Notes: generated by a model not told the origin, from the sequence alone. 64,000 nt of DNA from Planctomycetota bacterium (GCA_021413885.1 JAIOPM010000033.1:1-64000), one strand, 5' to 3'. Positions 1 through 8,428 are shown, counted from the first letter of the stretch. A program made the numbers and translations.

Positions 1-235
1 CGAGTTGATCCAAGTCGCCGCCGCCAGCTACTTGAACCTGTTGATCGCCAACGACGTCGTGCTCGTGCCGAGCTTCGTCGAGGACGGCACCGATCCCGCG
101 TTGCAGGAGCGCGTGCGCGTGCAACTCGAAGGCGCGTTCCCTGGCCGCGCGATCCGTTTCGTCCACGCGTCGCCGTTGAATTGGCACGGCGGCGGTCCGC
201 ACTGCGCGACGCTCTCGGAGCCGCGCGCGGACTGA
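1..235 (+). CDS. Agmatine deiminase / peptidylarginine deiminase family protein, C-terminal part
   Basis: Only the last 77 or so codons are inside the window; the reading frame is open from base 2 and stops with TGA at 233-235. The tail carries NWHGGGPHCATLSEP, which matches the C-terminal active-site loop of agmatine deiminase-like enzymes (a GGG-x-HC signature whose Cys is the nucleophile in the family). By family knowledge such enzymes hydrolyse agmatine to N-carbamoylputrescine in polyamine metabolism. The N-terminal part is missing, so substrate (agmatine versus protein-bound arginine) cannot be decided. It converges with the next gene across a 14-base gap. Confidence 0.75.
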   Translation, partial: ELIQVAAASYLNLLIANDVVLVPSFVEDGTDPALQERVRVQLEGAFPGRAIRFVHASPLNWHGGGPHCATLSEPRAD

Positions 236-249
236 CGACGACCGCGCGC

Positions 250-750
250 TCATTGCGCGGCGAGGAGCTCCTCGACGATGCGCGCGTGATGGAGCGTGTG
301 CACTTCGACGAAGCGCAGCGCTCGATCACGCGGCAGCACGCCGAGCGCGAAATGGCCGAACCAACGGTCGGCCGAGAGTCCGCGCGCACGTTCGATGTCG
401 CGCGCCGCGGCGTCGAGCAGCTCCAGGAGTTGCTCGGGCGAAGCTTCGACCGACGGCTGCACCTGTTCGGGCGCCTGCGCTCGTCCGCGCGGAAGTCGAC
501 CGCGCCACACCACGATCCGTCCGATCCACGATCGCCACGCGAACGGCGGCGGCGGGACGGATCGTTCGAGTTCCGTGACGATCGCGCTGACGCTCAGCGC
601 ACAGTGGTGGACGTGCATGCCGACCGACCAGCGCGAGATGCGCTCGATGCGCACGGTGTGATGCGGGATGACCGTCCGCAGTCGCGCGAGTCCGACAGAG
701 TACGAGATCCGTTCATACGAGCGAGTGTCCGGCGTCGAGGTCGGTTGCAC
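250..750 (-). CDS. DinB-like / DUF1569-type protein
   Basis: A 166-residue protein with two conserved-looking histidine stretches, HVHHCAL near residue 46 and HFALG followed by VEVHTLHHARIVEELL near the end. The spacing of a first His in a helix and a late HTLHH motif is typical of the DinB/DUF1569 four-helix metal-binding superfamily, often linked to thiol-dependent or stress chemistry, but no precise reaction can be assigned. The start is uncertain: the first 30 residues look less conserved and a shorter start is possible. It lies convergent to the deiminase and head-on after the kelch gene's stop. Confidence 0.55.
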   Translation of the reverse strand: MQPTSTPDTRSYERISYSVGLARLRTVIPHHTVRIERISRWSVGMHVHHCALSVSAIVTELERSVPPPPFAWRSWIGRIVVWRGRLPRGRAQAPEQVQPSVEASPEQLLELLDAAARDIERARGLSADRWFGHFALGVLPRDRALRFVEVHTLHHARIVEELLAAQ

Positions 751-924
751 GCCGCGCTCTTCGCACCGAGCCCTCGCGCGGATTCACCGACGATCGGAGA
801 ACCGTGCAGCGAGCGCCGGCATTCGTCGAGCGGAAGCGCGCGAGGCCGACGGCTCTCTCGAGCAGTCGGCCTCGCACGATTCGGATCGGGAAGTCGTCAC
901 CGGCGTTTCACCGGTCCGTACTTA

Positions 925-2841
925 TCAGGGGCAGATCGTAAACGTCAGTCCTTCCGACAAGCTCGTGCCGAAGCCCGTGAAGTCCTGCGGATCGCGCGCC
1001 CAGTACTGCGCGTAGACCGCCGTGTTCGCGACCAAGGTCGGATCGGATCCGCCCTGGATCAGCGCGTTGAAGTCGTACGTGTACGTCCCGGTGCAGTCGA
1101 TTCCGCTCGGGCTGCCGCCGGAGGATTGGACCGTGGTGCGCACGACCGGCAACTTCACGCACAAGTGACCACCCTGGAACGCCGTGCCGTTCGAGGCGAG
1201 ACCGTAGAAGAGCAAGCCGAACTTCTTGTTCAAGAACTGCGAGCCGGTGACGTCGAACGGCGCCGCGGACGACGCGCTCGCCGAACCGGAGTAGCCGATC
1301 GCCGGGATGCAGAACTGCGAGTTGACCTTGGCGGTGCAGTAGGCGACCGGCAACGGACACGAGTTGAACGCCCACGGATCCGAAGCGAAGCCGTTCGCGA
1401 CGACATAGAGCGAGAACGACCCCGACGGGAAGCCCGCCGGCAAACGGAACTCGGTCGAGACCGGCGTGCTGCCGGTCATCACGCCGGTGCTGCTCCAGTT
1501 GTAGGTGCGCGCGTAGTAGACGTTCGAGCCGCTGACCAGACGCACCAACGGATAGTTGGTGTTCATCTGCAAGTCGTCGCCGTACGTCGCTCCGGCGGAG
1601 ATCCCGTTCAGACCGGTGCCGACCAAGTGGTAGGAGCCGTCGAGGTTGCCGGTGAGGCTCGTGATCGTCGGCTTGCCGGCCGCGATCGGTCCGCCGGTCG
1701 GCGTGTAGACGTACACGTCGCTCCCCATGTGCGAGTAGAGGACCTTGCCGTCGGGCAGATCGAGCATCGCGGCCTGGTACGTCGAGATGTTGTCCTGCGA
1801 ACCGACGGGCGCGCCGACCGAGACGAAAGCATTCGCGACCGGATCGTATTCGTAGAACGTCGTCGGCGACGGGAAGTGATTGCCCGCCGTTGCCATCGGA
1901 CTCACCGCGCAAAGGACGTTGCCGTTGATCAACGCCGCGCACGGCGCGTCGGGCGTGCCCTTGCCCGACGGGATGTCGGGACCCGCGATCCACACGCCCG
2001 GCGCGGTCGAACCGCTCGGCGTGTAGAGCATCGTGTGCCCGGTCGAGCCGAGCCAGAACGACTTGCCGTTCGGCAGCAGCAGCGCGCCGCCGAGCTCTTC
2101 ACCGAACGGGTCGTACATCGGGAGCGGGAGGACACCGTCGTCGATCCACTTGTTCGTCGACGGGACGTAGCGCTCGGAGAATTGGCCCCACGGATCGATC
2201 GTGAGGATCGTGTCGTCGGGGAGCTTCACCCAACTCGCTTCGTCCTGCCACGTGCCGCGGAAGAGCTTGCCCGCGTTCGACCACGTGTTCGTCGCGGGGT
2301 CGTAGCGCAGCGGAATACCCGACGTGTGCGGGAAGACCGGCATCAACAAGACCTTGCCGTCGGGCAGCATCTCGCTGTTGCAGTCGTAGAAGTTGTCGGC
2401 GGTGGTGCTCCAGATCCCCGCAGGCGGATTGGTCTGCGTCCACACGTTGGTCAGCGGGTCGTAGACCTCCGCTTTGCCGCCGCCGCTGCCGTACTCGCCG
2501 CCGGCGACGAACACGCGACCGTCGCGCAGCACTTGCGACGGATAGTAGAGCCGCGTGTCGTGCATCGCCGCGAGCGTCGTCCACGTGCCGTTGACGTAGC
2601 TCCCGGTCGCGTCGGGCGTGAGCTTGTACCAGACGTTGCTGATCGCGTTGTCGAACCGCGCGGCCATCACCGTGCCGTCGGAAAGTTGCAACATCAGATT
2701 GATCGGCTGCGGTGCGTTGTGGATGAGCTTGGTCCACGTGCCGGCTGACGCGGTGGAGCCCGCCACGGACAGCGCCGCCATCGCGAGCAACGCGCGAACG
2801 AGAGGTCGGGGGGAGGAGATGGGATCGAGCACATCAGTCAT
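925..2841 (-). CDS. Secreted kelch-repeat (galactose oxidase-like beta-propeller) protein
   Basis: The chosen ATG at 2841 gives 638 residues starting MTDVLDPIS, followed by a hydrophobic signal segment (ALLAMAALSVAGSTASAG) and likely cleavage near residue 33. The mature part shows repeated kelch-like blades: paired glycines and motifs such as DGRVFVAGGEYG, EVYDPLTNVWT, LPDGKVLLMPV and RYDPATNTWSNAG recur at about 45-50 residue spacing. This predicts a six- or seven-bladed propeller exported to the periplasm or cell surface. A C-terminal Cys-containing region (CPLPVAYCTAKVNSQFC) follows the propeller. The copper ligands of galactose oxidase are not evident, so enzymatic activity is doubtful. 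An upstream in-frame ATG at 2910 would add 23 residues before the signal and is less likely. Confidence 0.75.
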   Translation of the reverse strand: MTDVLDPISSPRPLVRALLAMAALSVAGSTASAGTWTKLIHNAPQPINLMLQLSDGTVMAARFDNAISNVWYKLTPDATGSYVNGTWTTLAAMHDTRLYYPSQVLRDGRVFVAGGEYGSGGGKAEVYDPLTNVWTQTNPPAGIWSTTADNFYDCNSEMLPDGKVLLMPVFPHTSGIPLRYDPATNTWSNAGKLFRGTWQDEASWVKLPDDTILTIDPWGQFSERYVPSTNKWIDDGVLPLPMYDPFGEELGGALLLPNGKSFWLGSTGHTMLYTPSGSTAPGVWIAGPDIPSGKGTPDAPCAALINGNVLCAVSPMATAGNHFPSPTTFYEYDPVANAFVSVGAPVGSQDNISTYQAAMLDLPDGKVLYSHMGSDVYVYTPTGGPIAAGKPTITSLTGNLDGSYHLVGTGLNGISAGATYGDDLQMNTNYPLVRLVSGSNVYYARTYNWSSTGVMTGSTPVSTEFRLPAGFPSGSFSLYVVANGFASDPWAFNSCPLPVAYCTAKVNSQFCIPAIGYSGSASASSAAPFDVTGSQFLNKKFGLLFYGLASNGTAFQGGHLCVKLPVVRTTVQSSGGSPSGIDCTGTYTYDFNALIQGGSDPTLVANTAVYAQYWARDPQDFTGFGTSLSEGLTFTICP

Positions 2842-3090
2842 GCACGCCTGCGCTTTCGAGATCGATGGACGAGAGGCGCACGACATCGGAGGTTCCTGTG
2901 CCCGCGACACGCGCGCCGAAGATCACGAATCTACCTGCTTCCGCCGAGCCTGCTACGACCGCATCGGCGAGCAGCGCGGATCTCGCGCGCGCACTCCGCC
3001 GACGACGCGCGGGAAAGACGAGTTCGACGGAACCGCGAGTCTCTACAGCGCGTCGCGCGCGACACCGCGAGATTCAGTGCGCCGCTCGGC

Positions 3091-3382
3091 AGCGATTGTC
3101 GCCTGCGCGGCAACTCACGCCGTTCGAACGACTTCCGAGCGCGAGTGCTTCCGCGCGCGAACGGACTCTGAGAACGGTTCGCACCACAGTGCTTCTCTCG
3201 CGGAAGCGCGGCGTGCCCGATCTCCGCATCCAACGTCAGCGTTGCTCGCGCGCAGAATTCGATCGAACGATGCGCAGGTTCGTCGAGCGCGCCGCGCCGA
3301 TGAGGATCGCGCAGAAGCTCGACGCTGGTGCGAACGCGCCGGGCAGCACGCTCGGAACTTCACTGCTGCGCACCTGCGAACC
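3091..3382 (+). mobile_element. Decayed remnant of an IS1-like element
   Basis: This stretch aligns, with gaps, to the left end and transposase start of the intact-looking IS at 9325-10520. Shared words include gcaactc, gaacgacttccg, gcggaagcgcggcgtgccc and gcatccaacgtca; the translated remnant reads PDLRIQRQRCS, then EFDRTMRRFVERAAPMRIA, matching MPKFRIQRHRCP and DFDRTMRMLVEGVAPIAIA of the other copy. Internal deletions have removed the zinc-finger codons and everything after about the first third of the transposase. It abuts a truncated higA fragment at 3386, so the element's right part was lost in a rearrangement. Confidence 0.75.
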
Positions 3383-3385
3383 GCC

Positions 3386-3478
3386 CTACGCGGACGGACG
3401 CAGACGCTTGATCTTGCGCGCGGGCCGCGCCGCAGCGAGGTCGTGCGCCGTTTGGAGGTGAATCCAAAACTCGGGCGT
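3386..3478 (-). pseudogene. Truncated HigA antitoxin, last 30 codons only
   Basis: Reading the minus strand from 3478 gives TPEFWIHLQTAHDLAAAR, continuing to RLRPSA and TAG at 3386-3388. It is identical to the C-terminus of the HigA antitoxin at 8429-8716 except for one Ile/Val difference. The N-terminal DNA-binding two thirds are absent; sequence beyond 3478 does not match. It therefore cannot act as an antitoxin and marks a breakpoint between the IS remnant and the DUF72 gene. Confidence 0.85.
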
Positions 3479-3533
3479 GCGGTGTAGGAAAACTCCTTCC
3501 GCTTTTGGGTAGTCCGTCGACCGGACAAAGTGC

Positions 3534-4352
3534 CTACACCTCCAACCTCTTCGCCTCCCTCATCTTCTCCAACTGCCTGACGGTCTCGGGACCGTGCCCG
3601 GCGAAGTGGTTGTTGGCGTAGGTGTAGACCGGCAGCTTGTCGTCGAGCCCAGCGAGGTACTCGACCCAGCGCTTCAGCCGCTCGGTCTGGTCGACGACGA
3701 TGCGGTCGAACCGTCCTGCACCGGCGGTCTCCGTCGCCTTGCGGTCGCCGATCAAGCGCACGTAACCGAAGTCGGTTGTCACGAGGTCGAGATCGACGTC
3801 AGCGGGATGCGGCATGTACAGCAGGTCGAGCAGCACGAGCGCGACGCGGTGTTGCCGCAGCACGTCGGTTAGCTCCCGAGTCAGCCACGCCTTGTTGCGC
3901 ACCTCGACGCCGTAGCGGAACTGAGGAGGCAGGGCAGCGAGGAACGGCTCCAACTTCGCCAGGAACTCCGCCTGACTGCGGAACGCCGACTGGTTGAAGT
4001 AGGGGAACTGGAGCACGAGCGGTCCGCACTTCGGACCGAGCAGCGACATCACGTCGAGGAACTTCGCGGTCTTGCCAGCGTCGAACAGCTTCGTCGCGTC
4101 CGGCTTCACTCCGTCGCCGCCGTGCACGACCGAGCGCGGGAACTTCGCCGACATCACGAAGCCCTTCGGCGTCTTCTTATCCCAGCCGGTCACCAGCTTG
4201 CGCGAGGGGATCGCGTAGTACGTGTTGTCCGCTTCGACGGTCGAGAACTGCGTCGCGTAGTGCGTGAGCATCTCGCCGGGCTTCGTGCCGCTCGGGTAGA
4301 ACGATCCGACCCAACTGGGCTCGGACCAGGAGGAGGTGCCGAGGTGGAGCAT
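3534..4352 (-). CDS. DUF72 (YecE-like) protein
   Basis: A full-length 272-residue protein starting MLHLGTSSWSEPSW, the classic beginning of DUF72 TIM-barrel proteins. Further hallmarks are EADNTYYAIPS, FVMSAKFPRSVVH, PLVLQFP, YGVEVRN and a C-terminal PVYTYANNHFAGHGPETVRQL. The family fold is predicted to be a TIM barrel related to sugar-phosphate or endonuclease IV-type enzymes; its biochemical role is not established. The first 12 codons also occur as a lone fragment at 9149-9184, beside the intact higBA pair, so this locus has been rearranged. It is divergent from the small membrane-protein gene downstream of its start. Confidence 0.85.
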   Translation of the reverse strand: MLHLGTSSWSEPSWVGSFYPSGTKPGEMLTHYATQFSTVEADNTYYAIPSRKLVTGWDKKTPKGFVMSAKFPRSVVHGGDGVKPDATKLFDAGKTAKFLDVMSLLGPKCGPLVLQFPYFNQSAFRSQAEFLAKLEPFLAALPPQFRYGVEVRNKAWLTRELTDVLRQHRVALVLLDLLYMPHPADVDLDLVTTDFGYVRLIGDRKATETAGAGRFDRIVVDQTERLKRWVEYLAGLDDKLPVYTYANNHFAGHGPETVRQLEKMREAKRLEV

Positions 4353-4447
4353 CGCGCGAGCGTACCGCTCCGTGAACCCGACCGGGCGCGATCTTGCGCA
4401 GCGCTGTCGTTCGCTTCAGGATGCGCGGCGACACCGAGGCGCAGCCC

Positions 4448-4885
4448 ATGACAAGTCGACGCTCACCGGATCAACGACAAGAACGCAGGCGAGGGCGAAC
4501 TCGCGCTGTCGCCCGGATGCTGCTGAAGGGAAAGCTTGAGGAGCGGGAGAAGCTCCACGGCGACTATTTTCGCACGACCTCGATTGCGGTCGTGGTGCTC
4601 GGTGCTTGCCTGAAGTTCTCAATCGAGGAAAAGATCGAGCCACGATTCGCGGCCGTACTCCCGCTCGCCGGATTCGCGTTCACGATCGTCGCAATCGTGG
4701 CGCTGGCGATGGGCGATCACGCTCGTCGCTCCATGGAAGCGGACATCCAAGTCTTGGCAGCGAAGGTTGAAGTCGACATTCCCGTGCAGCCTTCGATGCG
4801 ACTGAAGTACGCGTTGATGGGCTTTCTGCTCAGCGACCTGATCTTCGCCTGCGGTTTCGCTTACGTACTGTGGCATTCGGGATAG
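4448..4885 (+). CDS. Small hypothetical membrane protein
   Basis: About 145 residues from ATG 4448 (an alternative start is ATG 4517, giving MLLKGKLEEREKLHGDYF). After a basic, charged N-terminus there are three likely membrane segments: TTSIAVVVLGACLKF, AAVLPLAGFAFTIVAIVALAMG and a C-terminal YALMGFLLSDLIFACGFAYV. A charged helix with ADIQVLAAKVEVD lies between segments two and three. No recognisable enzyme motif is present and I do not recognise the family. It is transcribed divergently from DUF72 with no other partner. Confidence 0.5.
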   Translation: MTSRRSPDQRQERRRGRTRAVARMLLKGKLEEREKLHGDYFRTTSIAVVVLGACLKFSIEEKIEPRFAAVLPLAGFAFTIVAIVALAMGDHARRSMEADIQVLAAKVEVDIPVQPSMRLKYALMGFLLSDLIFACGFAYVLWHSG

Positions 4886-5199
4886 CGCGCGCAGAACGCT
4901 CGCGCCCGTGACGCCGCCATCCGACCTCAGGAACGGGGATCAGCGCGCGGTGGCGGCAAGGAATCGCGACGGTGTCCATAGCGTGTTGGAGACGCGACTT
5001 GCGACGCAGCGATCTCCCACGCGCGCATCCGAGTCGCGGCCGAGAGTACCTTGGTTTTCGGGTGCAGGCGAGCGATCAGGAGATCCGCCCATGCGCCGGG
5101 CGGACTTCGTTCCTGGGCCGATGACTTCGTCGGCGTTCTACCACCTCGTTCTGCCGACGGACTTGTCATCGCGGACAGATCTGTATCAAGATGCTGGCG
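4886..5199. other. Intergenic stretch without a supported gene
   Basis: About 310 bases between the membrane protein and the methyltransferase. Open frames exist on both strands, but their translations are arginine/proline/serine-rich, lack a ribosome-binding site and show no family motif. A minus-strand stretch near 4985-5110 reading LLIARLHPKTKVLSA could be coding debris, but I cannot assign it. No tRNA, clear terminator or repeat was seen. Confidence 0.4.
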
Positions 5200-5973
5200 A
5201 TGAGCGAACCCGCACGAGCTGACTACGGCGTGGATGCGCCGATCGCGGTCCGCAATATGCTGATCGTCTGCGCGCTGGGAATCATCTCGCTGATCACGCG
5301 GGTGGCGGGGTTGTGGGGGAAAGAGTCTCCCTTTGCGATGCTCGGCCGCCCGCTGATCTCGTCAGGCCTGGCGTGCGGTGCGATGGCGGGCTGGATGATC
5401 TGGTCGAGCAAGTTCGGCAAGGTGCGCGAGCGCGAAGCGTATCTCGATCTGCTCGAATGGCGCGGCGACGAGCGCGTGCTGGATGTGGGATGCGGGCGCG
5501 GGCTGTTCATGATCGGCGCGGCCAAGCGATTAACCACGGGGCGCGCAGTCGGCATCGACATATGGCAAGCCGAGGATCTCAGCGGCAACAAACCGGAGTC
5601 GACGTTGGACAACGTGATGATCGAAGGGGTCGCCGATCGCGTCGAGGTGCAGACCGCCGACGCACGCAAGCTGCCGTTCGATGATGCCAGCTTTGACGTC
5701 GTGCTCTCCAGCGCTGCGCTGCACAACATCTACAACGCAAGCGAACGCCAGACTGCCGTGCGCGAGATCGCGCGGGTGCTGAAAGTCGGCGGACGCGTGC
5801 TGATCGTCGACGTCCGACACCTCAGCCAGTATGCCCTGACGCTGCGCGACGCTGGTTTCAACGGCGAAGAAGATGCAGCGCGCACCGTGCAGAACATCGG
5901 GTGGTCCTTGCTGAAGATCCTCACGTTCGGCTTGGTGCAAATCGGTCATGTGATCGGCAGCAAGGCGCGGTGA
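5200..5973 (+). CDS. Membrane-anchored class I SAM-dependent methyltransferase
   Basis: A 257-residue protein from ATG 5200 (ATG 5191 is an in-frame alternative three codons upstream). Two hydrophobic segments lie at about residues 20-37 and 52-70, followed by a Rossmann-type methyltransferase domain. Motif I is VLDVGCGRG at about residues 93-101, the acidic motif II is GIDIW, motif post-II is VQTADARKLPFDD, and motif IV is FDVVLSSAALHNI. The closing segment WSLLKILTFGLVQIGHVIG is again hydrophobic. The arrangement suggests methylation of a membrane-embedded or lipid substrate, but the substrate cannot be read from the sequence. Confidence 0.75.
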   Translation: MSEPARADYGVDAPIAVRNMLIVCALGIISLITRVAGLWGKESPFAMLGRPLISSGLACGAMAGWMIWSSKFGKVREREAYLDLLEWRGDERVLDVGCGRGLFMIGAAKRLTTGRAVGIDIWQAEDLSGNKPESTLDNVMIEGVADRVEVQTADARKLPFDDASFDVVLSSAALHNIYNASERQTAVREIARVLKVGGRVLIVDVRHLSQYALTLRDAGFNGEEDAARTVQNIGWSLLKILTFGLVQIGHVIGSKAR

Positions 5974-6157
5974 GTTTGTGGGGAGGCCACCTGCGACTCG
6001 CGTGTCGCCCCACCAAAGTTTCCGCTCACGATCCGAGCGGCCCTCTCCGAACCGCATCGTAGCGAGCGCGTGGACCACGCAACGTGTCGGAGCGCAAGGT
6101 CGCGCTTGCATTGGCGTTCGGGTGCTCCGCGCCGGATCTACTGGACGCGCGCGACAG

Positions 6158-6480
6158 CTACGAGCGTGAGGCCTTCGTAGCGAGGCGACGCGGCGCAACT
6201 CGAACCACCGCGCCTGGCGGGAACTCCCACGTGTCGATCTCCGAGTCGTAGTCGCTCGGCGCAGTGAGCCGAACGACGTCGGGTCCGAAAGGCTCGACGG
6301 GCACGGGGCGAAACACCACGGAGCCCTCGTCCAGGAGTTGCACGTACGCGGTCGGGTTCGCGGTCACGGTCGCGATGTAACCCGCCTCGACGAGAAGCGT
6401 CCACGCTCGCCCGTCACAGCTTCGTCGTTCGCCCTTCGAGCTCCCGACGACTCTCCGCTCTGCTGCTTCTTCCCTGACAT
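6158..6480 (-). CDS. Hypothetical protein, probable frameshift near its start
   Basis: A strong Shine-Dalgarno core AGGAGG (minus strand, 6486-6491) sits 5 bases before ATG 6480. That frame, MSGKKQQSGESSGARRAND, stops after 36 codons. The protein-like frame is a different one, open from upstream of 6480 to its stop at 6158; it reads AWTLLVEAGYIATVTANP and then DTWEFPPGAVVRVAPRRL. One inserted base or two deleted bases around 6400-6430 would join them. Either the gene is frameshifted or the true start is an internal GTG. Family unknown. Confidence 0.35.
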
Positions 6481-6765
6481 CGTTGCCTCCTGCGGTCACG
6501 CAACCGCGTTGCAGTCGGATGTCCAGAGAAACCGGGCGGCGGAGGACTTGCTCCGCCATGTCGGACCCTGAGGGCGCGACTGGCTGAGTGTGAGTCGCGA
6601 GGGGGAACGCAAGATGATCGGAGCGCGCATGGCCAGTCTCCGTTGCGACGCATCGCGTCGGTCGGGCAGCGTAACCGACCGATGCTCAGTCGGTGGAGAT
6701 CTCGCCTGGGTCGGTTTCCGCCCAGCGATGTGGAAGTGACCAATCGACACCCCATCGGTGGCCGA

Positions 6766-7010
6766 CGACTTGGTCTCGCTCTTGGCGTCGCTCTTGGCGT
6801 TCCTCGGTGGACCTCCATGGATCCTGGTGGATCTCCATGGACTGAAGGTGGTGGGGAAGTCGGGGGTCGAACCCGAACGCCCTTGCGGGCTTGGGATTTT
6901 AAGTCCCATGCGGTGAAGTGAGCCGCCGTGACGCAACGTCAAATGAAATAGAGAGTTGTGTCGTTCGACCAAAAGGGCGCGCGCGCGACTTGGTCTCGCT
7001 CTTGGCGTCG
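6766..7010 (+). repeat. Pair of 25-bp direct repeats flanking the partial tRNA-Leu
   Basis: An exact 25-bp word beginning cgacttggtctcgctcttgg occurs at 6766-6790 and again at 6986-7010, bracketing the tRNA-Leu 3' fragment at 6849-6912. A diverged relative (acttggtctcccacttgg) lies at 14369-14386, close to the intact tRNA-Leu. The repeats are coding-neutral and look like duplicated ends of an integrated element or the footprint of a local duplication. Confidence 0.6.
6849..6912 (-). repeat. Partial tRNA-Leu (3' half), candidate attachment site
   Basis: On the minus strand this stretch reproduces the anticodon stem-loop with UAA, a variable arm, a T-arm still able to pair (TCGGG/CCCGA), the acceptor strand CTTCCCC, discriminator A and an encoded CCA. 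The 5' half of the tRNA (acceptor 5' strand and D-arm) is missing: similarity to the intact tRNA-Leu at 14446-14532 ends at about 6912. It differs from the intact gene at several positions in the T- and variable arms, so it is not a fresh copy. A tRNA 3' fragment of this extent is the usual duplicate left by integrases that insert at tRNA 3' ends. Confidence 0.75.
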
Positions 7011-7239
7011 AGGCGTGGACGCTGCGAAACGCCTCGCCGGAGACCGTCGGCGTGCGTCGCGCACGATCGCGTGAGCGCGTCGCTCGCTCACGACGGGCGG
7101 TGGCGCGCGCTTAGGGGACGCGTGCGCACTGGAGCGACCGCAGCTCGTCGTTGGGCGCACCGGGCATTACGCATCTGCCTGCCGCGTGCCAGCCGTTCGG
7201 ACCAATGGGCCTTTGGGGCGGTGGAGCGTGAGTCAGGGG

Positions 7240-7265
7240 TTGACGTATACCATAAATGGTATACA
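7240..7265 (+). promoter_or_regulatory. Palindromic operator with promoter for the toxin-antitoxin pair
   Basis: A perfect inverted repeat gtataccataaatggtatac (7245-7264; 9-bp arms, 2-bp centre) lies 15 bp before the toxin ATG. TTGACG at 7240-7245 runs into it and TATACA at 7260-7265 could serve as an (unusually close) -10. The position and symmetry fit autorepression by the HTH antitoxin encoded downstream. Confidence 0.65.
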
Positions 7266-7279
7266 GTTCCGTTCCGTCC

Positions 7280-7654
7280 ATGCCGAAGACGCAGCTCAGA
7301 TTCTACCAAGACGCCGACGGCACCGCTCCCGTGCGCCAGTGGCTCGCGGAACTCCATCGTCGCGACCCGATCGCCCATGCGAAGTGTGTGGCCCGCATCG
7401 AGCGGTTGGCGGAGCTAGGCCACGAGCTCCGGCGACCGGAGGCGGACTTCTTGCGTGACGGGATCTACGAGCTGCGAGCGAGGAAGGGACATGTGAACTA
7501 CCGCATCCTCTACTTCTTCCACGGGCGGCACGTCGCAGTCTTGGCTCACGCGCTCACCAAAGAAGCCGCCGTGCCGGCTACGGACATTGCACGCGCCGTG
7601 CGCCGCAAGGCACAGCTCGAAGCGGATCCGAAGACCCACGTTCACGAGGAATGA
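7280..7654 (+). CDS. RelE/HigB-like (Gp49 family) toxin
   Basis: A 124-residue protein from ATG 7280: MPKTQLRFYQDADGTAPVRQ, then IERLAELGHELRRPEADFL, GIYELRARKGHVNYRILYFF and VLAHALTKEAAVPATDIARA. The pattern of RPE, a Y-E-L-R core, a YRILYF strand and a terminal ALTK helix is that of phage-derived Gp49/HigB toxins, ribosome-dependent mRNA interferases by family knowledge. The stop overlaps the antitoxin start (ATGA at 7651-7654), so the two are translationally coupled, toxin first. A perfect palindromic operator precedes it. Confidence 0.85.
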   Translation: MPKTQLRFYQDADGTAPVRQWLAELHRRDPIAHAKCVARIERLAELGHELRRPEADFLRDGIYELRARKGHVNYRILYFFHGRHVAVLAHALTKEAAVPATDIARAVRRKAQLEADPKTHVHEE

Positions 7655-7974
7655 TCATGACCAAGAAGAAGACGCAAGACGCACTGGCGCTGATCGCGCG
7701 CGACGTGGGTGGCGACCGCTCGTTCCCGGCTCGGGTCGAGCGCGAGAAGTTCAACGCCCAGATCGCACGGGTGATCTATCAAGCCCGGACGGCCGCGAAG
7801 CTCACTCAGAAGCAGTTGGCCGATCTGGTCGACACCACCCAGCCCGTGATCGCGCGGCTGGAGGACGCGGACTACGAGGGGCACTCGCTCGCGATGCTGA
7901 GACGCATCGCGGCGGCACTCGACCAGCGCCTCGAGGTTCGGTTCGTGGCCCCCCGCAGGGCGAAGGCTGGGTAG
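7651..7974 (+). CDS. XRE-family helix-turn-helix antitoxin
   Basis: A 107-residue partner of the toxin. After a short N-terminus it has FNAQIARVIYQARTAAKLTQ followed by KQLADLVDTTQPVIARLEDA, a textbook XRE helix-turn-helix, and ends in a short strand LEVRFVAPRR. It should neutralise the upstream toxin and bind the palindrome at 7245-7264. ATG 7651 overlaps the toxin's TGA; ATG 7657 (MTKKKT) is an equally good start two codons later. Confidence 0.85.
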   Translation: MIMTKKKTQDALALIARDVGGDRSFPARVEREKFNAQIARVIYQARTAAKLTQKQLADLVDTTQPVIARLEDADYEGHSLAMLRRIAAALDQRLEVRFVAPRRAKAG

Positions 7975-8145
7975 TGCGACGCGATGCCCCACACTGGCAG
8001 CCGCTCAAGTCGTTGTTCCTTCTCCGCCGGACCGTCGCATCCTGACACGAGCGAAATGGGCGCGCCGGAGCATGGTGGGGATCTCTGAGCCGGCCGGACA
8101 AATCGTCGACGGTCCTTGCGGGCTGGCCGGGAAGCGCGGGCCTCA

Positions 8146-8337
8146 CTAGCTTCGAGCCGAGATTCCTAGCTCGCGCAGCATCTCCTCGCGCGGCGGCTCG
8201 ATCGGTCCGCTCGGCGAGCCGACGGCAGGCATCGTGCGGATCATCACCGCGACCCGGCGCCGCCCGTCTTCGGTCTTGGCGACCTGCCTCGGCGCGCGGT
8301 CACCGAGCGCCGGCCGCGCGCTCGAGTTCTCGTTCGC
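8146..8337 (-). pseudogene. C-terminal coding remnant of an unknown protein
   Basis: The minus strand is open for about 60 codons without a usable start and ends at TAG (8146-8148). It reads QVAKTEDGRRRVAVMIRTMP and then PPREEMLRELGISARS. The composition is protein-like (amphipathic end, no run of arginine codons), unlike shadows nearby, but there is no start codon and the upstream part does not continue. The bases between 7975 and 8146 and between 8338 and 8428 hold nothing I can assign. Confidence 0.3.
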
Positions 8338-8428
8338 GAAGTGAGCCGCTCCAGGACGCGACGCGGAAGATCAGCACAACGCGACGAGGTGGGAGTGCCC
8401 CAACGTCGCGATCAATCGATCGCTGCCC

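Noticed and set aside
181-2748. An 855-codon open frame on the plus strand opposite the kelch gene
   Set aside because: Arginine- and valine-rich translation without motifs; a shadow of the kelch gene caused by high GC at codon position three.
4927-5169. Minus-strand 80-codon frame with LLIARLHPKTKVLSA, considered as an integrase scrap
   Set aside because: No Arg-His-x-x-Arg-Tyr motifs and no start signal; too little to assign.
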